From Salvelinus alpinus (lineage: Eukaryota > Chordata > Actinopteri > Salmoniformes > Salmonidae), in the NCBI RefSeq assembly GCF_045679555.1, contig NC_092087.1, positions 23,995,367-24,059,366 of the forward strand: 64,000 nucleotides of DNA, given 5' to 3'. Shown in pieces: positions 49,624 to 62,628 of this stretch. Position numbers and translations under genes: made by a program. Each line of letters opens with the position of its first letter. The first letter of the stretch is position 1. The notes beneath the pieces are model-generated. The model was given only the letters and a program-made list of their open reading frames with translations, was not told the origin of the DNA and did not search any database.

Positions 49624-51025
49624 TACACTATTTGTCAAAAGTTTTATAACACCTACCCATTCAAGGGTTTTCTTTGTTTTTACTATTTTCTACATTGTAG
49701 AATAATAGTGAAGACATCAAAGCTTTGAAATAACACAATGGAATCATGTAGTAACGAAAAAAGTGTTAAACAAATCAAAATATACTTTATATTTGAGATT
49801 CTTCAAATACCCATCCTTTGCCTTGATGCCAGCTTTGCACACGCTTGGCATGCTCTCAACCAGCTTCACCTGGAATGCTTTTCCAACAGTCTTGAAGGAG
49901 GTCCCACATATGCTGAGCACTTGTTGGCTGCTTTTCCTTCACTCTGCGTTCCAACCATCCCAAACCATCTCAATTTGGTTGAGGTCGGGGGATTGTGGAG
50001 GCCAGGTCATCTGATGCAGCACTCCATCACTCTCCCTCTTGGTCAAATTGCCCTTACACCGCCTGGAGATGTGTTGGGTCATTGTCCTGTCGGAAAAACA
50101 AATTATAGTGGGACTAAGGCCAAACCAGATGGGATGGCGTATCGCTGCAGAATGCTGTGGTAGCCATGCTGGTTGTGTGCCTTAAATTCTATATAAATCA
50201 CAGACAGTGTCACCAGCAAAGCACCCCCACACCATTACACTCCCTCCTCCATGCTTTATGGGGGGAAATACACATGCAGAGATCATCCGTTCACCCTCAC
50301 CCCATCTTACAAAGACACGGTGGTTGGAACCAAAAATCTCAAATTTGGTCTCCAGACCAAAGGACAAATTTCCACCGGTCTAATGTCCATTGCTCGTGTT
50401 TCTTGGCCCTCTTCTTCTTATTGATGTCCTTTAGTAGTGGTTTCTTTGCAGCAATTCAACCATGAAGGCCTGATTCACACAGTCCCCTCTGAACAGTTGG
50501 TGTTGAGATGTGTCTGTTACTTGAACTCTGTAAAGCTTATATTTGGGCTGAAATCTCTGAGGCTGGTAACTCTAATGAACTTAGTAACTCTGGGTATTCC
50601 ATTCCTGTGGCGGTCCTAATGAGAGCCAGTTACATCATAGCGCTTGATGGGTTTTGCGACTGCACTTGAAGAAACTTTAAAAGTTCTTGAAATGTTCTGT
50701 ATTGACTGACCTTCATGTCTTCAAGTAATGATGGACTGTCATTTCCCTTTGCTTATTTGAGCTCTTCTTGCCATAATATGGACTTGGTCTTTTCCCAAAT
50801 AGGGCTATCTTCTGTATCTCCCCCCTCCCCCCCTCCCCCCCTTATCACAACACAACTGATTGGCTCAAACGCATTAAGATGGAAAGAAATTCCACAAATT
50901 AACTTTTAAAAAGGCACACCTGTTAAGTTAATTGAAATGCATTCCAAGGGACTACCTCATGAAGCTGGTTGAGAGAATGCCAAGAGTGTGCAAAGCTGTC
51001 ATCAAGGGTGGCTATTTGAAGAATC

Positions 51026-51222
51026 TGGGGGCGGCAGGTAGCCTAGTGGTTAGAGCGTTGGACTAGTAACCAAAAGGTTGCAAGATTGAATCCCCGAGCT
51101 GACAAGGTAAACATCTGTCATTCTGCCCCTGAACAAGGCAGTTAACCCACTGTTCCTAGGCTGTCATTGAAAATAAGAATTTGTTCTTAATTGACTTGCC
51201 TAGTTAAATTAAGGTAAAATAT
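51026..51222 (+). mobile_element. HpaI-type SINE
   Basis: tRNA-like head GGCGGCAGGTAGCCTAGTGG with TTAGAGCGTTGG (A box), degenerate B box AAGATTGAATCCCCGAG, body CTGCCCCTGAACAAGGCAGT, and the RSg-1-type tail TTCTTAATTGACTTGCCTAG. Near complete; it lies in Tc1 copy E2. Confidence 0.85.
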
Positions 51223-51314
51223 ATTTTGATTTGTTTAACACTTATTTGGTTACTACATGATTCCATATGTGTTATTCATAGTTTTGAAGTCTTCACTATT
51301 ATTCTACAATGTAG

Positions 51315-51605
51315 CCACCCAGTCTCCCGGGTGGCGCAGTGGTCTAGGGCACTGCATCGCAGTGCTAGCTGCGCCACCAGAGTCTCTGGGTTCACGCCCA
51401 GGCTCTGTCGCAGCCGGCCGCAACCGGGAGGTCCGTGGGGCGACGCACAATTGGCATAGTGTCGTCCGGGTTAGGGAGGGTTTGGCCGGTAGGGATATCC
51501 TTGTCTCAGTATGTAAAATGTAATAAAATGTATGCACTCTACTGTAAGTCGCTCTGGATAAGAGCGTCTGCTAAAAAAATAAAAAATAAAAATAAAATGA
51601 CTAAA
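51315..51605 (+). mobile_element. tRNA-derived SINE with L2-type tail
   Basis: Head CCCGGGTGGCGCAGTGGTCT (A box), B box GGGTTCACGCCC, body with AACCGGGAGGTCCGTGGGGC, and tail TGTAAGTCGCTCTGGATAAG of L2 type plus an A-rich end. Perfect 7 bp target copies AATGTAG (51308-51314 and 51606-51612). SmaI-like head with a different tail from the HpaI copy next to it. Confidence 0.9.
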
Positions 51606-51947
51606 AATGTAGAAAATAGTAAAAATCAAGAAAAACCCTTGAATGAGTAGGTGTTCTAAAACTTTGGACCAGTAGTGTACACTGCTGTACTATGTCAAGA
51701 ATGTTCGGGAGTTAAGTAATCTGTTAGAACCACTGATATGTAAATATATCACAGTGGGTAACCATTAGTCATGGCAATTACATACCGTTGAGGAAACAAT
51801 AATGGTGTGCCATGCCATCATTACAAGGACCATGAGGGAACCATGCTATATTTAGAGCAAATGAACAAATCTTCTTCAAAATTGTATGATTTTCACTATA
51901 AACAGTTTCCTCTCTGCCTTTCCTCCCTCAGATCAACTGTGCTTACC

Positions 51948-52325
51948 ATGCGAGGCATGCATCTAAGTCTGTGTCTGGCTCTGCTGCTGCCATGGTGCAA
52001 CCAGTGCCAGAGAACGGGCTCTGCCAGTGCCAAGCTGGGAAAAGAAGACACAGGAGACCTGTTGGCTGTCAAACTCATAAACCGCAGTGGCATCCTGGGC
52101 CCTCTGCTCACCCCAGAGTTCCATCCAACACCCCGGCAGACCAGAGCCCCACGTCCGGTCTCCCAGGTCTCCAAGAGAGCCCGGCAAGGGTCCCGCTTCA
52201 CCCTGTCCCTGGATGTCCCCACCAGCATCCTCAGTGTCCTCATAGACCTTGCCAAGAACCACGACATGAGAGTCAAGGCTGCTGCCAATGCAGAGCTGAT
52301 GGCACGCATTGGGAAAAGGAAATAA
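51948..52325 (+). CDS. ucn3: urocortin precursor, UCN3-like
   Basis: Prepro-urocortin of 125 residues in one exon, as in CRH-family genes, whose coding part is not split. Residues 1-20 or so (MRGMHLSLCLALLLPWC) form a signal peptide, followed by a variable propeptide. Basic sites (KRAR, then GSR) precede the mature peptide, which starts FTLSLDVPTSILSVLIDLAK and runs 38 residues to ANAELMARI; GKRK after it is an amidation and cleavage signal. The length and the FTLSLDVPT and AAANA motifs match urocortin 3, a ligand of CRH receptor 2. An acceptor TTCCTCCCTCAG ends at 51931, so a non-coding exon lies upstream. The uqcrc1 neighbour would predict UCN2 by human gene order, so orthology is open. Confidence 0.85.
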   Translation: MRGMHLSLCLALLLPWCNQCQRTGSASAKLGKEDTGDLLAVKLINRSGILGPLLTPEFHPTPRQTRAPRPVSQVSKRARQGSRFTLSLDVPTSILSVLIDLAKNHDMRVKAAANAELMARIGKRK

Positions 52326-52765
52326 GGGCTGGGGTTGTATGGGCAAAGCTAAGGGGAGCAATTCTCAACTCACCAGGGTGGGTTTTCAAAATCAGGTTAT
52401 GGGATGGATAGGTTATGGGAAGGAAGGGTTGTTATTAGAGGAAAAGACATCTTGAAGTCTTTAACTAGTTTAGCCCTTTATCTGTTTTATATTTCTATTG
52501 CATAATTCTTACCTCATTTTATGCCAAACAGATCCACTGTCTGCCTGTACAGAAACATTATATAAAAAGAATGATAGAACAAATTGTGCTAATTAAATGT
52601 CACTTATCAAATATAAGATGAAGCTGGTCTTTTGTCTCCGCTACAGTGGGCAAAATGTATAATTTGTGGGCAGATAATCTTCTGAAATAGTAATAGGCAG
52701 GGAACCATTTGGAGTCTGTTTATTGTTTTTATTTGAATGTGTAACAAACTAAGGAAAGGTTGGAA

Positions 52766-52771
52766 AATAAA
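52766..52771 (+). terminator. urocortin poly(A) signal
   Basis: AATAAA 441 bp after the urocortin stop codon; a plausible end of its 3' UTR. Confidence 0.5.
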
Positions 52772-53280
52772 ATCAGATAATGTAACCTAATTTCTGTGTG
52801 TATCGCTTGCTTCTTCTGCATTGACGTCAGAGGCGTTTATTAATTACAAGCATCAGTAACCAATAAAGGACTAACGAATAAGTAATATCACCCTGCGTCA
52901 TTCCCAACAAGAAGACTGATAACCGGACCATGGCACAGGGAGGAAATTGACCTCAGAGACAGAGGTCCCTGTTAGAGATCATCCATCTAGTTGATTAATG
53001 CTTGATCCCAAGTCAATTGGATAATTAAAGCAGCAATGCTGAGAGTAATTTTTAGTCACAGCACAGACCATTACTTAACTCAGATAGATACATAAGCAAA
53101 TTACAAATAAACATTTGTCTGGACTCCTGGAAGTACTGGATGGTGTGCAGGTGATACAGTTTGTGAGGTAATATGGCCTACAAAACGCCTAAAATGATGG
53201 TACAAAAACAACACATTCATGTTCATCAAAGAATATGTTTATGAAGGAAATATAGCCTGTATCAATTGTTCAATAAAGGT
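52772..53280. other. no gene seen
   Basis: Intergenic AT-rich sequence; no frame, repeat or motif recognised. Confidence 0.45.

Positions 53281-53345
<65 letters not shown>
53281..53345. repeat. (TA)n microsatellite ending in CACAC
   Basis: A TA tract of about 60 bp followed by CACAC, directly left of the solo LTR at 53351. The matching AC-rich flank on the right of that LTR (56056-56070) suggests the LTR landed in a TA/CA microsatellite. Confidence 0.9.
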
Positions 53346-53350
<5 letters not shown>

Positions 53351-53471
53351 TGTTAGGTTCTTATTTTTCAGAGTAAATAACTCACAGAGAAGCTAAACCA
53401 AGATTAATTCTTCCCAAAGGGTCGTTACAGCTGTAATTCAGACATAACATGTTCTCACCATCACAAGTATA

Positions 53472-54764
<1,293 letters not shown>

Positions 54765-54993
54765 TGCCCCACTTTGGACACTCCTCCTTCTCTCCAATCC
54801 TTACATCTTATGGTTCCAAATAATATAACCATTATTTCTCCCTTCAGGGGATCTGACCTGACCTCCTGACCTCAACCCCTCCTTCGCCTAATCCACAGAT
54901 GTTCTCCCGTCCACACAGCACATGCCACAGCCACTCTGTCTTTCTACAGATCTCTCCTTTATATACTATTCATCTGATCTATCATGTCTTTAA

Positions 54994-56030
54994 CCTTTCT
55001 GGCGCAGGCGTTCCGCTAGCGACCCACCTCGACAACATCCGGTGAAATTGCAGAGCGCGAAATTCAAATGACAGAAATTCAAATATTTAACATTCATGAA
55101 AATACAAGTGTCATACATCAAAATAAATATTAACTTCTTGTTAATCCAGTCGCTGTGTCAGATTTCAAAAAGGCTTTACGGCGAAAGCACACCATGCAAT
55201 TATCTGAGGACAGCGTGAAAAAGCGTGAAAAACATTTTTCAACCAGGCAGGTGCGCCACGAAAGTCAGAAATAGCGATATAATAAAAGCCTTACCTTTGA
55301 AGATCTTCTTCTGTTGGCACTCCAAAAGGTCCCAGCTACATCACAAATGGTCCTTTTGTTCAATAAAGTCCTCCTTTATAACCCCAAAAACTCAGTTTAG
55401 CTGGCGCGCTTCATTCAATAATCCACCGGTTTCCCTCCTCAAAATGCATACAAAATTAATCCCAAACGTTACCAATAAACTTCTTCAAACATGTCAAACA
55501 ATGTTTATAATCAAAACTCAGGTACTCTAATACGTAAATAAATGATCAAATTTAAGACGGAGAATCGTTATTGTCTTTACCGGAGATAAACAACAAAGAA
55601 CGAGCTCTCATCCACACGCATGAAAACACTACAGCCAAAATGGGAGCCACTTAAAAAACTACAAATTCTAGCTCATTTTCCCAGAAGCAAGCCTGAAACT
55701 CTTTCTAAAGACTGTTGACATCTAGTGGAAGCCCTAGGAACTGCAATCTGGGAGGATTTCGCCTCATAATAAACATGACAGCCATTGGAAACAGTGGTAG
55801 GCTGAATTTTTTGGGGGGGGATGGTTTGTCCTCGGGGTTTCGCCTGACATATCAGTTCTGTTATACTCACAGACATTATTTTAACAGTTTTAGAAACTTT
55901 AGAGTGTTTTCTATCCAAATATTATTATATGCATATGCATATCCTAGCTTCTGGGCCTGAGTAACAGACAGTTTACTTTGGGCACGCTTTTCATCCAGAC
56001 GTCACCATACTGCCCCCTAGCCCAAAGAGG
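54994..56030. mobile_element. piggyBac-like non-autonomous element
   Basis: A 1.04 kb salmonid repeat. Left flank TTAA (54990-54993) and right flank TTCA (56031-56034, one change). Ends CCTTTCTGGCGCAGG and CCTAGCCCAAAGAGG are imperfect inverted repeats. The interior has TTACGGCGAAAGCACACCAT and ACTTTAGAGTGTTTTCTATC, known from many salmonid copies. No transposase frame. Confidence 0.6.
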
Positions 56031-56070
56031 TTCAAAGTTTAGCCCGAATCCAACAACACACACACACACA

Positions 56071-57094
56071 ACCGTTCAAAAGTTTGGTGCCACTTAGATA
56101 TGTCCTTGTTGTTGAAAGAAAAGCACATTTGTCCATTAAAATAACATCAAATTGTCTATTCTTTTTCTGATGTGAGTCAGATGTGGGTATTCCATGTGAG
56201 AAATTGCCAAGAAACTTAAGATCTCGTACAACGCTGTGTACTACTCCCTTCACAGAACAGCTCAAACTGACTCTAACCTTTGCAACTCTTAGCAGAGTTG
56301 CGAAGAAAAAGCCATATCTCAGACTGGCCAATAAAAAGAAAAGATTAAGATGGGCAAAAGAACACAGACACTGGCCTAGAAGGCCAGCATCCCGGAGTCG
56401 CCTGTTCACTATTTAATGAAGCTGCCAGTTGAGGACTTGTGAGGCGTCTGTTTCTCAAACTAGACACTTTAATGTACTTGTCCTCTTGCTCAGTTTTGCA
56501 CCGGGGCCTCCCACTCCTCTTTCTATTCTGGTTAGAGACAGTTTGTGCTGTTCTGTGAAGGGGGTAATACACAACGTTGTATGAGATCTTCAGTTTCTTG
56601 GCAATTTCTTGCATGCATTCATTTCTCAGAACAAGAATAGACTGATGAGTTTCAGAAGAAAGGTATTTGTTTTTGGCCATTTTGAGCCTGTAATCGAACC
56701 CACAAATACTGATGCTCCAGATACTCAACTAGTCTAAATAAGGCCAGTTTTATTGCTTCTTTAATTAGAAAAACAGTTTTCAGCTGTGCTAACATAATTG
56801 GAAAAGTGTTTTCTAATGATCAATTAGCCTTTTAAAATTATAAACTTGGATATGCTAACACAACGTGACATTGGAACACAGAAGTGATGGTTGCTGATAA
56901 TGGGCCTCTGTACGCCTCTGTAGATATTCCATTAAAAATCAGCCATTTCCAGCTACAATGGTCATTTACAACATTAACAATGTCTACACTGTATTTCTGA
57001 TCAATTTGATGTTATTTTAATGGACAAAATAAAACAAATTATATGAAAAACAAGGATATTTCTAAGTGACCCCAAACTTTTGAACGGTAGTGTA
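56071..57094 (-). mobile_element. Tc1-like transposon with long inverted repeats, copy 2
   Basis: Second copy of the 13725-14804 family. The left end starts ACCGTTCAAAAGTTTGG directly after an AC tract; the right end CTTTTGAACGGTAGTG is at TA. Minus-strand N-terminal transposase 56728-56345 ([60 protein letters not shown]) is longer than in copy 1. The catalytic region is missing; 56270-56410 keeps a piece of KKPYLRLANKKKRLRWAKEH. Confidence 0.8.
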
Positions 57095-58059
57095 TATATG
57101 TGTATATATATATTTATTTATTTATTTATATAATAGCCTACCATAGAAATAGTGTCAGCACAATCTGTATGATTACTATAGGCCAGGCCCATATCATACA
57201 TTTCTGAAGAATAAAATAAATGCCTTTAATGAGCCAACTGTTTAAGGTCTCACTCCCCCATTTGGCTTCTGTTGTCATGTGTAGTCTACTACTACTACAC
57301 TACCAACATAGACAACATAAGTTAGTTAACAGCTATTTTAAGAAATAGAAATGTATATTTGAAAAGAAAATACAGATGAATCACTGAACCCTGGGGCCAA
57401 ATTCTTTGGCACTTTCCTGCATAACCGAAGCCGCAGTTGACAGCTTATCATGTGGTCTACCATTTGTATACAACCCCAAAGCGGTCTGAGGTGCATCAGA
57501 GCAGTAGTGAATTGAGCAATTTCTGTGCTTTGACAGGTCATACTTGAGATCACATCTGATAGCTTCGACCGCCGCGGGATTCATTCGTTGCCCAGATGTT
57601 GCAGTGCCCGAACGACAGCAGCCTCACGGGTGTTGCAAGGTCATTCATAATTTTTCCAATGATGTCGTTATTCACATAAAGTTGGATGAAGCATTGAAGC
57701 AATTTATAAACCATGCAAAAATACCATGATTATTTTCATGGTTACTCCAGTCAAAAATACTAAGAAGACATTTAGTGAATTTCAGCATTTATAGTGTTCA
57801 GAACAGTGGGCCTAATTATGTTTTATTACGTGATTTAAAAAGGTGCTGCCAATGATGGCTTGGTGGATGACACTCAGCAGACAGCCATAAGGAGAGACTA
57901 TTTGACTCAAAGGTATACCAACAAGTAAGTTTGTTTCATTGTAAATTGGTGGATTTACGTTTGCCCCTGACATTCATTGAAGATTTCTAAGTAGTAGGCC
58001 TAATGGAGATGGGACCTGGTTTGCCCAGTAAATCACTATGGTAAAGTTACCTTTATAGA
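57095..58059. other. unassigned sequence with two short coding-like frames
   Basis: Minus-strand frame 57584-57381 gives 67 residues (NPAAVEAIRCDLKYDLSKHR, HYCSDAPQTALGLYTNGRPH, ending KEFGPRV) with balanced composition and no low complexity; no family was recognised. Plus-strand 57844-57927 reads ANDGLVDDTQQTAIRRDYLT and ends TNK-stop, faintly like the C-terminus of HARBI1-type transposases. Both may be repeat-borne. An AT-rich stretch lies at 57095-57140. Confidence 0.35.
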
Positions 58060-58238
58060 GGGTCCTCTCTAGGTTTCTTCCTAGGTTTTGGCCTTTCTAG
58101 GGAGTTTTTCCTAGCCACTGTGCTTCTACACCTGCATTGCTTGCTGTTTGGGGTTTTAGGCTGGGTTTCTGTACAGGACTTTGAGATATCAGCTGATGTA
58201 CGAAGGGCTATATAAATACATTTGATTTGATTTGATTA
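58060..58238. repeat. salmonid dispersed repeat, copy 2
   Basis: Reverse of 34387-34652: GGCCTTTCTAGGGAGTTTTT, GTACAGGACTTTGAGATATC and the end ACATTTGATTTGATTTGATT. Non-coding. Confidence 0.65.
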
Positions 58239-60617
58239 AAGATTCAGACTTTGCTCATCAATACCTCTTCAACAGAACATGCCAGGATGGTATAAATTAC
58301 ATTTTGAATCGGCTGACGATAGCAAAGAAGCTACACCGATTGTCCAGTTCCGTTTACAAAAAGTGACCTTCAAAGTAATTTCAATGGCAGATTCTCCTTG
58401 TACTGCAGTTTAGAGACCATCTTAAAGGTGCAATTTGAACCCACTGTCAACTGAAATTTCAACAGTTTTGAAATCACATGACAGAACTCTCAAACCAACT
58501 TTAATAAGTTCAAGGACCTGTCCACTCCAATCAACGACAATCATTTTAATTGACTTTAAATAGGAAAAATACTTACTTAACTTCAATAGCTTAAACCCCA
58601 TAATACTTTCATGGATACAACCAACTTTTATTGGTTCAGGGACTATATCGCTAATCAACGGCAATTACTTGAGTGTTTTTTACTTTGTCAATTTAAAAAA
58701 ATGAATTTTAATTGAATTTACATGAAACAAATTGAGAGAGCCAGGGAGTGCTGGGGCCACCCAGGGAGGGGAGGGGGCGACTCACAGCCAAGGATGCCAG
58801 GGTCACTATTCCAGCCAGCTCCCTGCCCCAGGGAAAGGGCCAGGGAGCACTGGGGGACCACCCAAGGAACCCTGCTCTGCACCCGAGAAGGACGGTGTCC
58901 GTCACCTACCGTAGGCCTCAGCCAGCCCTTTCACACTTGCCTGGCTACCCAGACTCCTTGCTCCGGCCAAACGCTATGCCATGCCCAAGGACATTCATTT
59001 TTTTCTCCGCAATGAGTCTGGATCGGAGTATCTCCCTGACCCTTCACTGAATGCGAACACATTCAAGGCCGTCTGATTGGTCCAGGAACTGATGGGTTGG
59101 GCCAGAGCCAGAACACACATGGGTAAATCTATACTCTGAAAATGTCATTGGCTTTGATACTCTAATTGGTTAGAGAATATCCAATCGCTGATGACTTTGT
59201 TTTGTACAACATCCCTCATGCCCCACGTCACCACAACTGACTTCAATGATGGCAGTCTCAGACTAAAGTAAGTAGCGAATGACCAAGCAGCGGAATAATG
59301 AGTTGCCAGGCTACCTCCACACACCAGAGGCCCAGTAGATTAAAAAAAAGGAGCACAGAGCCACAAACCTCCACAGGCTGCCCGGAAGGACAGTGTCACT
59401 CATAACACCTTCTCAAATGAGCCTTCTCCTTGGGGCCTACCTGACCTCCAGTCAGGCCCCCACTGACCGGGTGACCTCTCTGTGACTCGAGGCACCACTG
59501 TCTGGGCCTCACTCCTGCCTCACCCTCCTTGGTCCTCTCTGGAGGACCAGACAGTCCCCCACTGACCAGGTAATCTATTCCCCCAGTCAAGCCACCCATG
59601 TCTGGCCCTCACTGCTGCCTCACCCTTTCTGCAGCTCCACTCCTTACACTAGAGTTCCACAAACTAAGTCCAGACCTCCAGGCCCTACACTCCCTGCCCT
59701 GTCTGCCTGCCCTCTCCCTGGGGCTGAGAGTCTAGCTTACTCCCTGGACCTCCAGGCCTACACATTTACTCTTCCTGCACAGGCAACACCCCTCTCCCTG
59801 GAAAAGCTAGAGGGTCACAGACAGTGTGTGAAATAACTGGCAACAGAGAATAAATTGTGAAAGAGTAATTTCTCACCAAACTAAAGGACTGCAGGAGGTT
59901 TTGACACTGTGCTCTGTGAAATGTATTTGTTCAAGGTGGGCGTGTCTAGTGTGCTGCTATTCTCAGTTGAAGATGATACATTTTTTGCTCAGGCCTGGTC
60001 AGATCAATGATCAGGGGTGTGAATATAATCTGTGGTTGAATTGATGGTTTTGTTTTGTGTCACACCTCGGCTACTAGTCAGATGCATCCTGCATACACAA
60101 GCACTTTTGGATTTTGATAGTCTGATACTATGTGTCTCGTTTGATTTACTACAGTTAAATTCTGACCCACATTATGTAAGTCATAGAATCTAAACACATT
60201 AATCTAATTACTAAATCGAACCTGGTTGTGCAACGTGGATCGTCTGATAGAAGTTAAAAGGCAGGGCACCCCCACTCTATGATGTGTTATTAAAGTGATG
60301 TGTATGAGACATCGGTCAGATAACAACACCACGGTTGGACTGACATCAGTAGGCCCACTACTATTGCCATCTATTGATTCAGCACTGGGATTTGTTACAT
60401 TTTATTTTTGGTAGCTTGAGAGAGTTGCTGAATATAACTGACTGTATACAGTCGACAGATTAGAACAAAAGTAAAATAACCAGTGATGTAGGAAAGAGAG
60501 GGAGCAAAAAAAGAGACAGTGAAATCAAGGATCCGTCGATTTTTTTATTATCAGAAATTGGACCTGTGTTTCACAGAGACGGAGAAGCGTGGCAAAAAAG
60601 GTAACCAAAGCTCAATA
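58239..60617. other. no gene seen
   Basis: About 2.4 kb without a supportable exon. The GC-rich part 58740-59900 carries several overlapping open frames in different phases with Pro/Gly/Ser-rich content, no splice context and no family motif; 58935-59330 resembles a dispersed salmonid repeat (CCGTCTGATTGGTCC, GCAATGAGTCTGGATCGG). Confidence 0.4.
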
Positions 60618-62090
60618 TACAGTCGTGACCAAATGTTTTGAGAATGACACAAATATTAATTTCCACAAAGTTTCCTGCATCAGTGTCTTTAGATATTTTT
60701 GTCAGATGTTACTATGGAATACTGAAGTATAATTACAAGCATTTCATAAGTGTCAAAGGCTTTTATTGACAATTACATGAAGTTGATGCAAAGAGTCAAT
60801 ATTTGCAGTGTTGAGCCTTCTTTTTCAAGACCTCTGTAATCCACCCTGGTATGCTATCAATTAACTTATGGGCCACATCCTGACTGATGTCAGCCCATTC
60901 TTGCTAAATCAATGCTTGGAGTTTGTCAGAATTTGTGGGGTTTTGTTTGTCCACCCGCCTCTTGAGGATTGACCACAAGTTCTCAATGGGATTAAGGTCT
61001 AGGGAGTTTCCTGGCCATGGACCCAAAATATCGATGTTTAGTTATCACTTGCCTTATGGCAAGGTGCTCCATCATGCTGGAAAAGGCATTGTTCGTCACC
61101 AAACTGTTCCTGGATGGTTGGGAGAAGTTGCTCTCGGAGGATGTGTTGGTACCATTCTTTATTCATGGCTGTGTTCTTAGGCAAAATTGTGAGTGAGCCC
61201 ACTCCCTTGGCTGAGAAGCAACCCCACACATGAATGGTCTCAGGATGCTTTACTGTTGGCATGACACAGGACTGATGGTAGCGCTCACCTTGTCTTCTCC
61301 GGACAAGCTTTTTTCCGGATGCCCCAAACAATCGGAAAGGGGATTCATCAGAGAAAATGACTTTTTCGCAGTCCTCAGCAGTCCAATCCCTATACCTTTT
61401 GCAGAATATCAGTCTGTCCCTAATGTTTTTCCTGGAGAGAAGTGGCTTCTTTGCTGCCCTTCTTGACACCAGGCCATCCTCCAAAAGTCTTCGCCTCACT
61501 GTGCATGCAGATGCACTCACACCTGCCTGCTGCCATTCCTGAGCAAGCTCTGTACTGGTGGTGCCCCGATCCCGCAGCTGAATCAACTTTAGGAGATGGT
61601 CCTGGTGCTTGCTAGACTTTCTTGGGCGCCCTGAAGCCTTCTTCACAACAATTGAACCGCTCTCCTTGAAGTTCTTGATGATCCGATAAATGGTTGATTT
61701 AGGTGCAATCTTACTCCAGCAATATCCTTGCCTGTGAAGCAATTTTTGTGCAAAGCAATGATGATGGCACGTGTTTCCTTGCAGGTAACCATGGTTGACA
61801 GAGGAAGATCAATGATTCCAAGCACCACCGTCACACCTGTGTTAACGAGAGAATCACTGACATGATGTCAGCTGGTCCTTTTGTGGCAGGGCTAAAATGC
61901 AGTGGAAATGTTTTTGGGGGATTCAGTTCATTTGCATGGCAAAGAGGGACTTTGCAATTAATTGCAATTCATCTGATCACTCTTCATATCATTCTGGAGT
62001 ATATGCAAATTGCCATCATACAAACTGAGGCAGTAGACTTTGTGAAAATTAATATTTGTGTCATTCTCAAAACTTTTGGCCACGACTGTA
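60618..62090 (-). mobile_element. Tc1-like transposon, family H, nearly full length
   Basis: 1.47 kb between TA sites; ends CAGTCGTGACCAAATGTTTT and TTTTGGCCACGACTG. Minus-strand transposase: 61792-61690 (MVTCKETRAIIIALHKNCFT), 61742-61038 (234 residues: KASGRPRKSSKHQDHLLKL, VIFSDESPFRLFG with the first Asp, CLFQHDGAPCHKA with the second), then [20 protein letters not shown] (Glu) near 61010-60950 in another frame. Two frame shifts and one stop break it. All three catalytic residues are kept. Confidence 0.85.
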
Positions 62091-62587
62091 GACAGGAGAT
62101 TTAGTGACAGAACTGTCATCTCTGTTTTCTGTCAATTATAGCTGTGAATGTATGAATGTTAAGTGGATTTCATTAGCACCATTTTTTTGTGTGTATATAG
62201 TGAATAATTACCATACATTATTTTTGTAAAAATGTATTCCTTTTAGACAGATAGTCACGAGACTATTATCATGAAGTGTTGTCTGTGGTCGGCTACATTA
62301 GGACAATGACATTTCAAGTGTGTATTGTATGTGACAAGACGTATTCTGTCTGTTAGTGGGCTGTCAAGGGTTACCTTTTCTATCCAGAAATATTGCTGTT
62401 TGGAGCTGTAATTATGGCTTGCTTGTCTTTGTCAGTCATGTTTCTCTCATACAAATGTTTTAAATATTTGTAAAAAGATCCCCAGTACTGTGTTCAGTCA
62501 GTGTGGTGGTCGTCTTCCCTGCTGGTGATGTTGTTGTAACTGCAGTGTAAAGACTACATTGGTGAATTGTTCTCTGTTCATCCCCAG
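62091..62587. other. no gene seen; region before the cidec exon
   Basis: Non-coding. It ends with an acceptor (TCTGTTCATCCCCAG), so it is probably a 5' UTR intron of cidec. Confidence 0.45.
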
Positions 62588-62628
62588 GTGCTGTTAGCGG
62601 TGGATTCTGGTAGCAGTGGATCCAAAGG

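Larger units (their letters stand above)
49624..51679 (-). mobile_element. Tc1-like transposon, family E, copy 2, with two SINEs inside
   Basis: Ends CACTATTTGTCAAAAGTTTT and complement ACTTTGGACCAGTAGTG at TA. Without the SINEs it is about 1.57 kb. Minus-strand transposase is decayed: 50367-50182 keeps FEIFGSNHRVFVRWGEGERM and [20 protein letters not shown]; the DLN-I-E block is readable near 49960-49990 in another frame. SINEs at 51026-51222 and 51315-51605 interrupt its 5' part. Confidence 0.8.

Noticed and set aside
58722-59050. Overlapping Pro/Ser-rich frames as a gene
   Set aside because: Three frames open at once in GC-rich sequence, with no splice sites or family motif.
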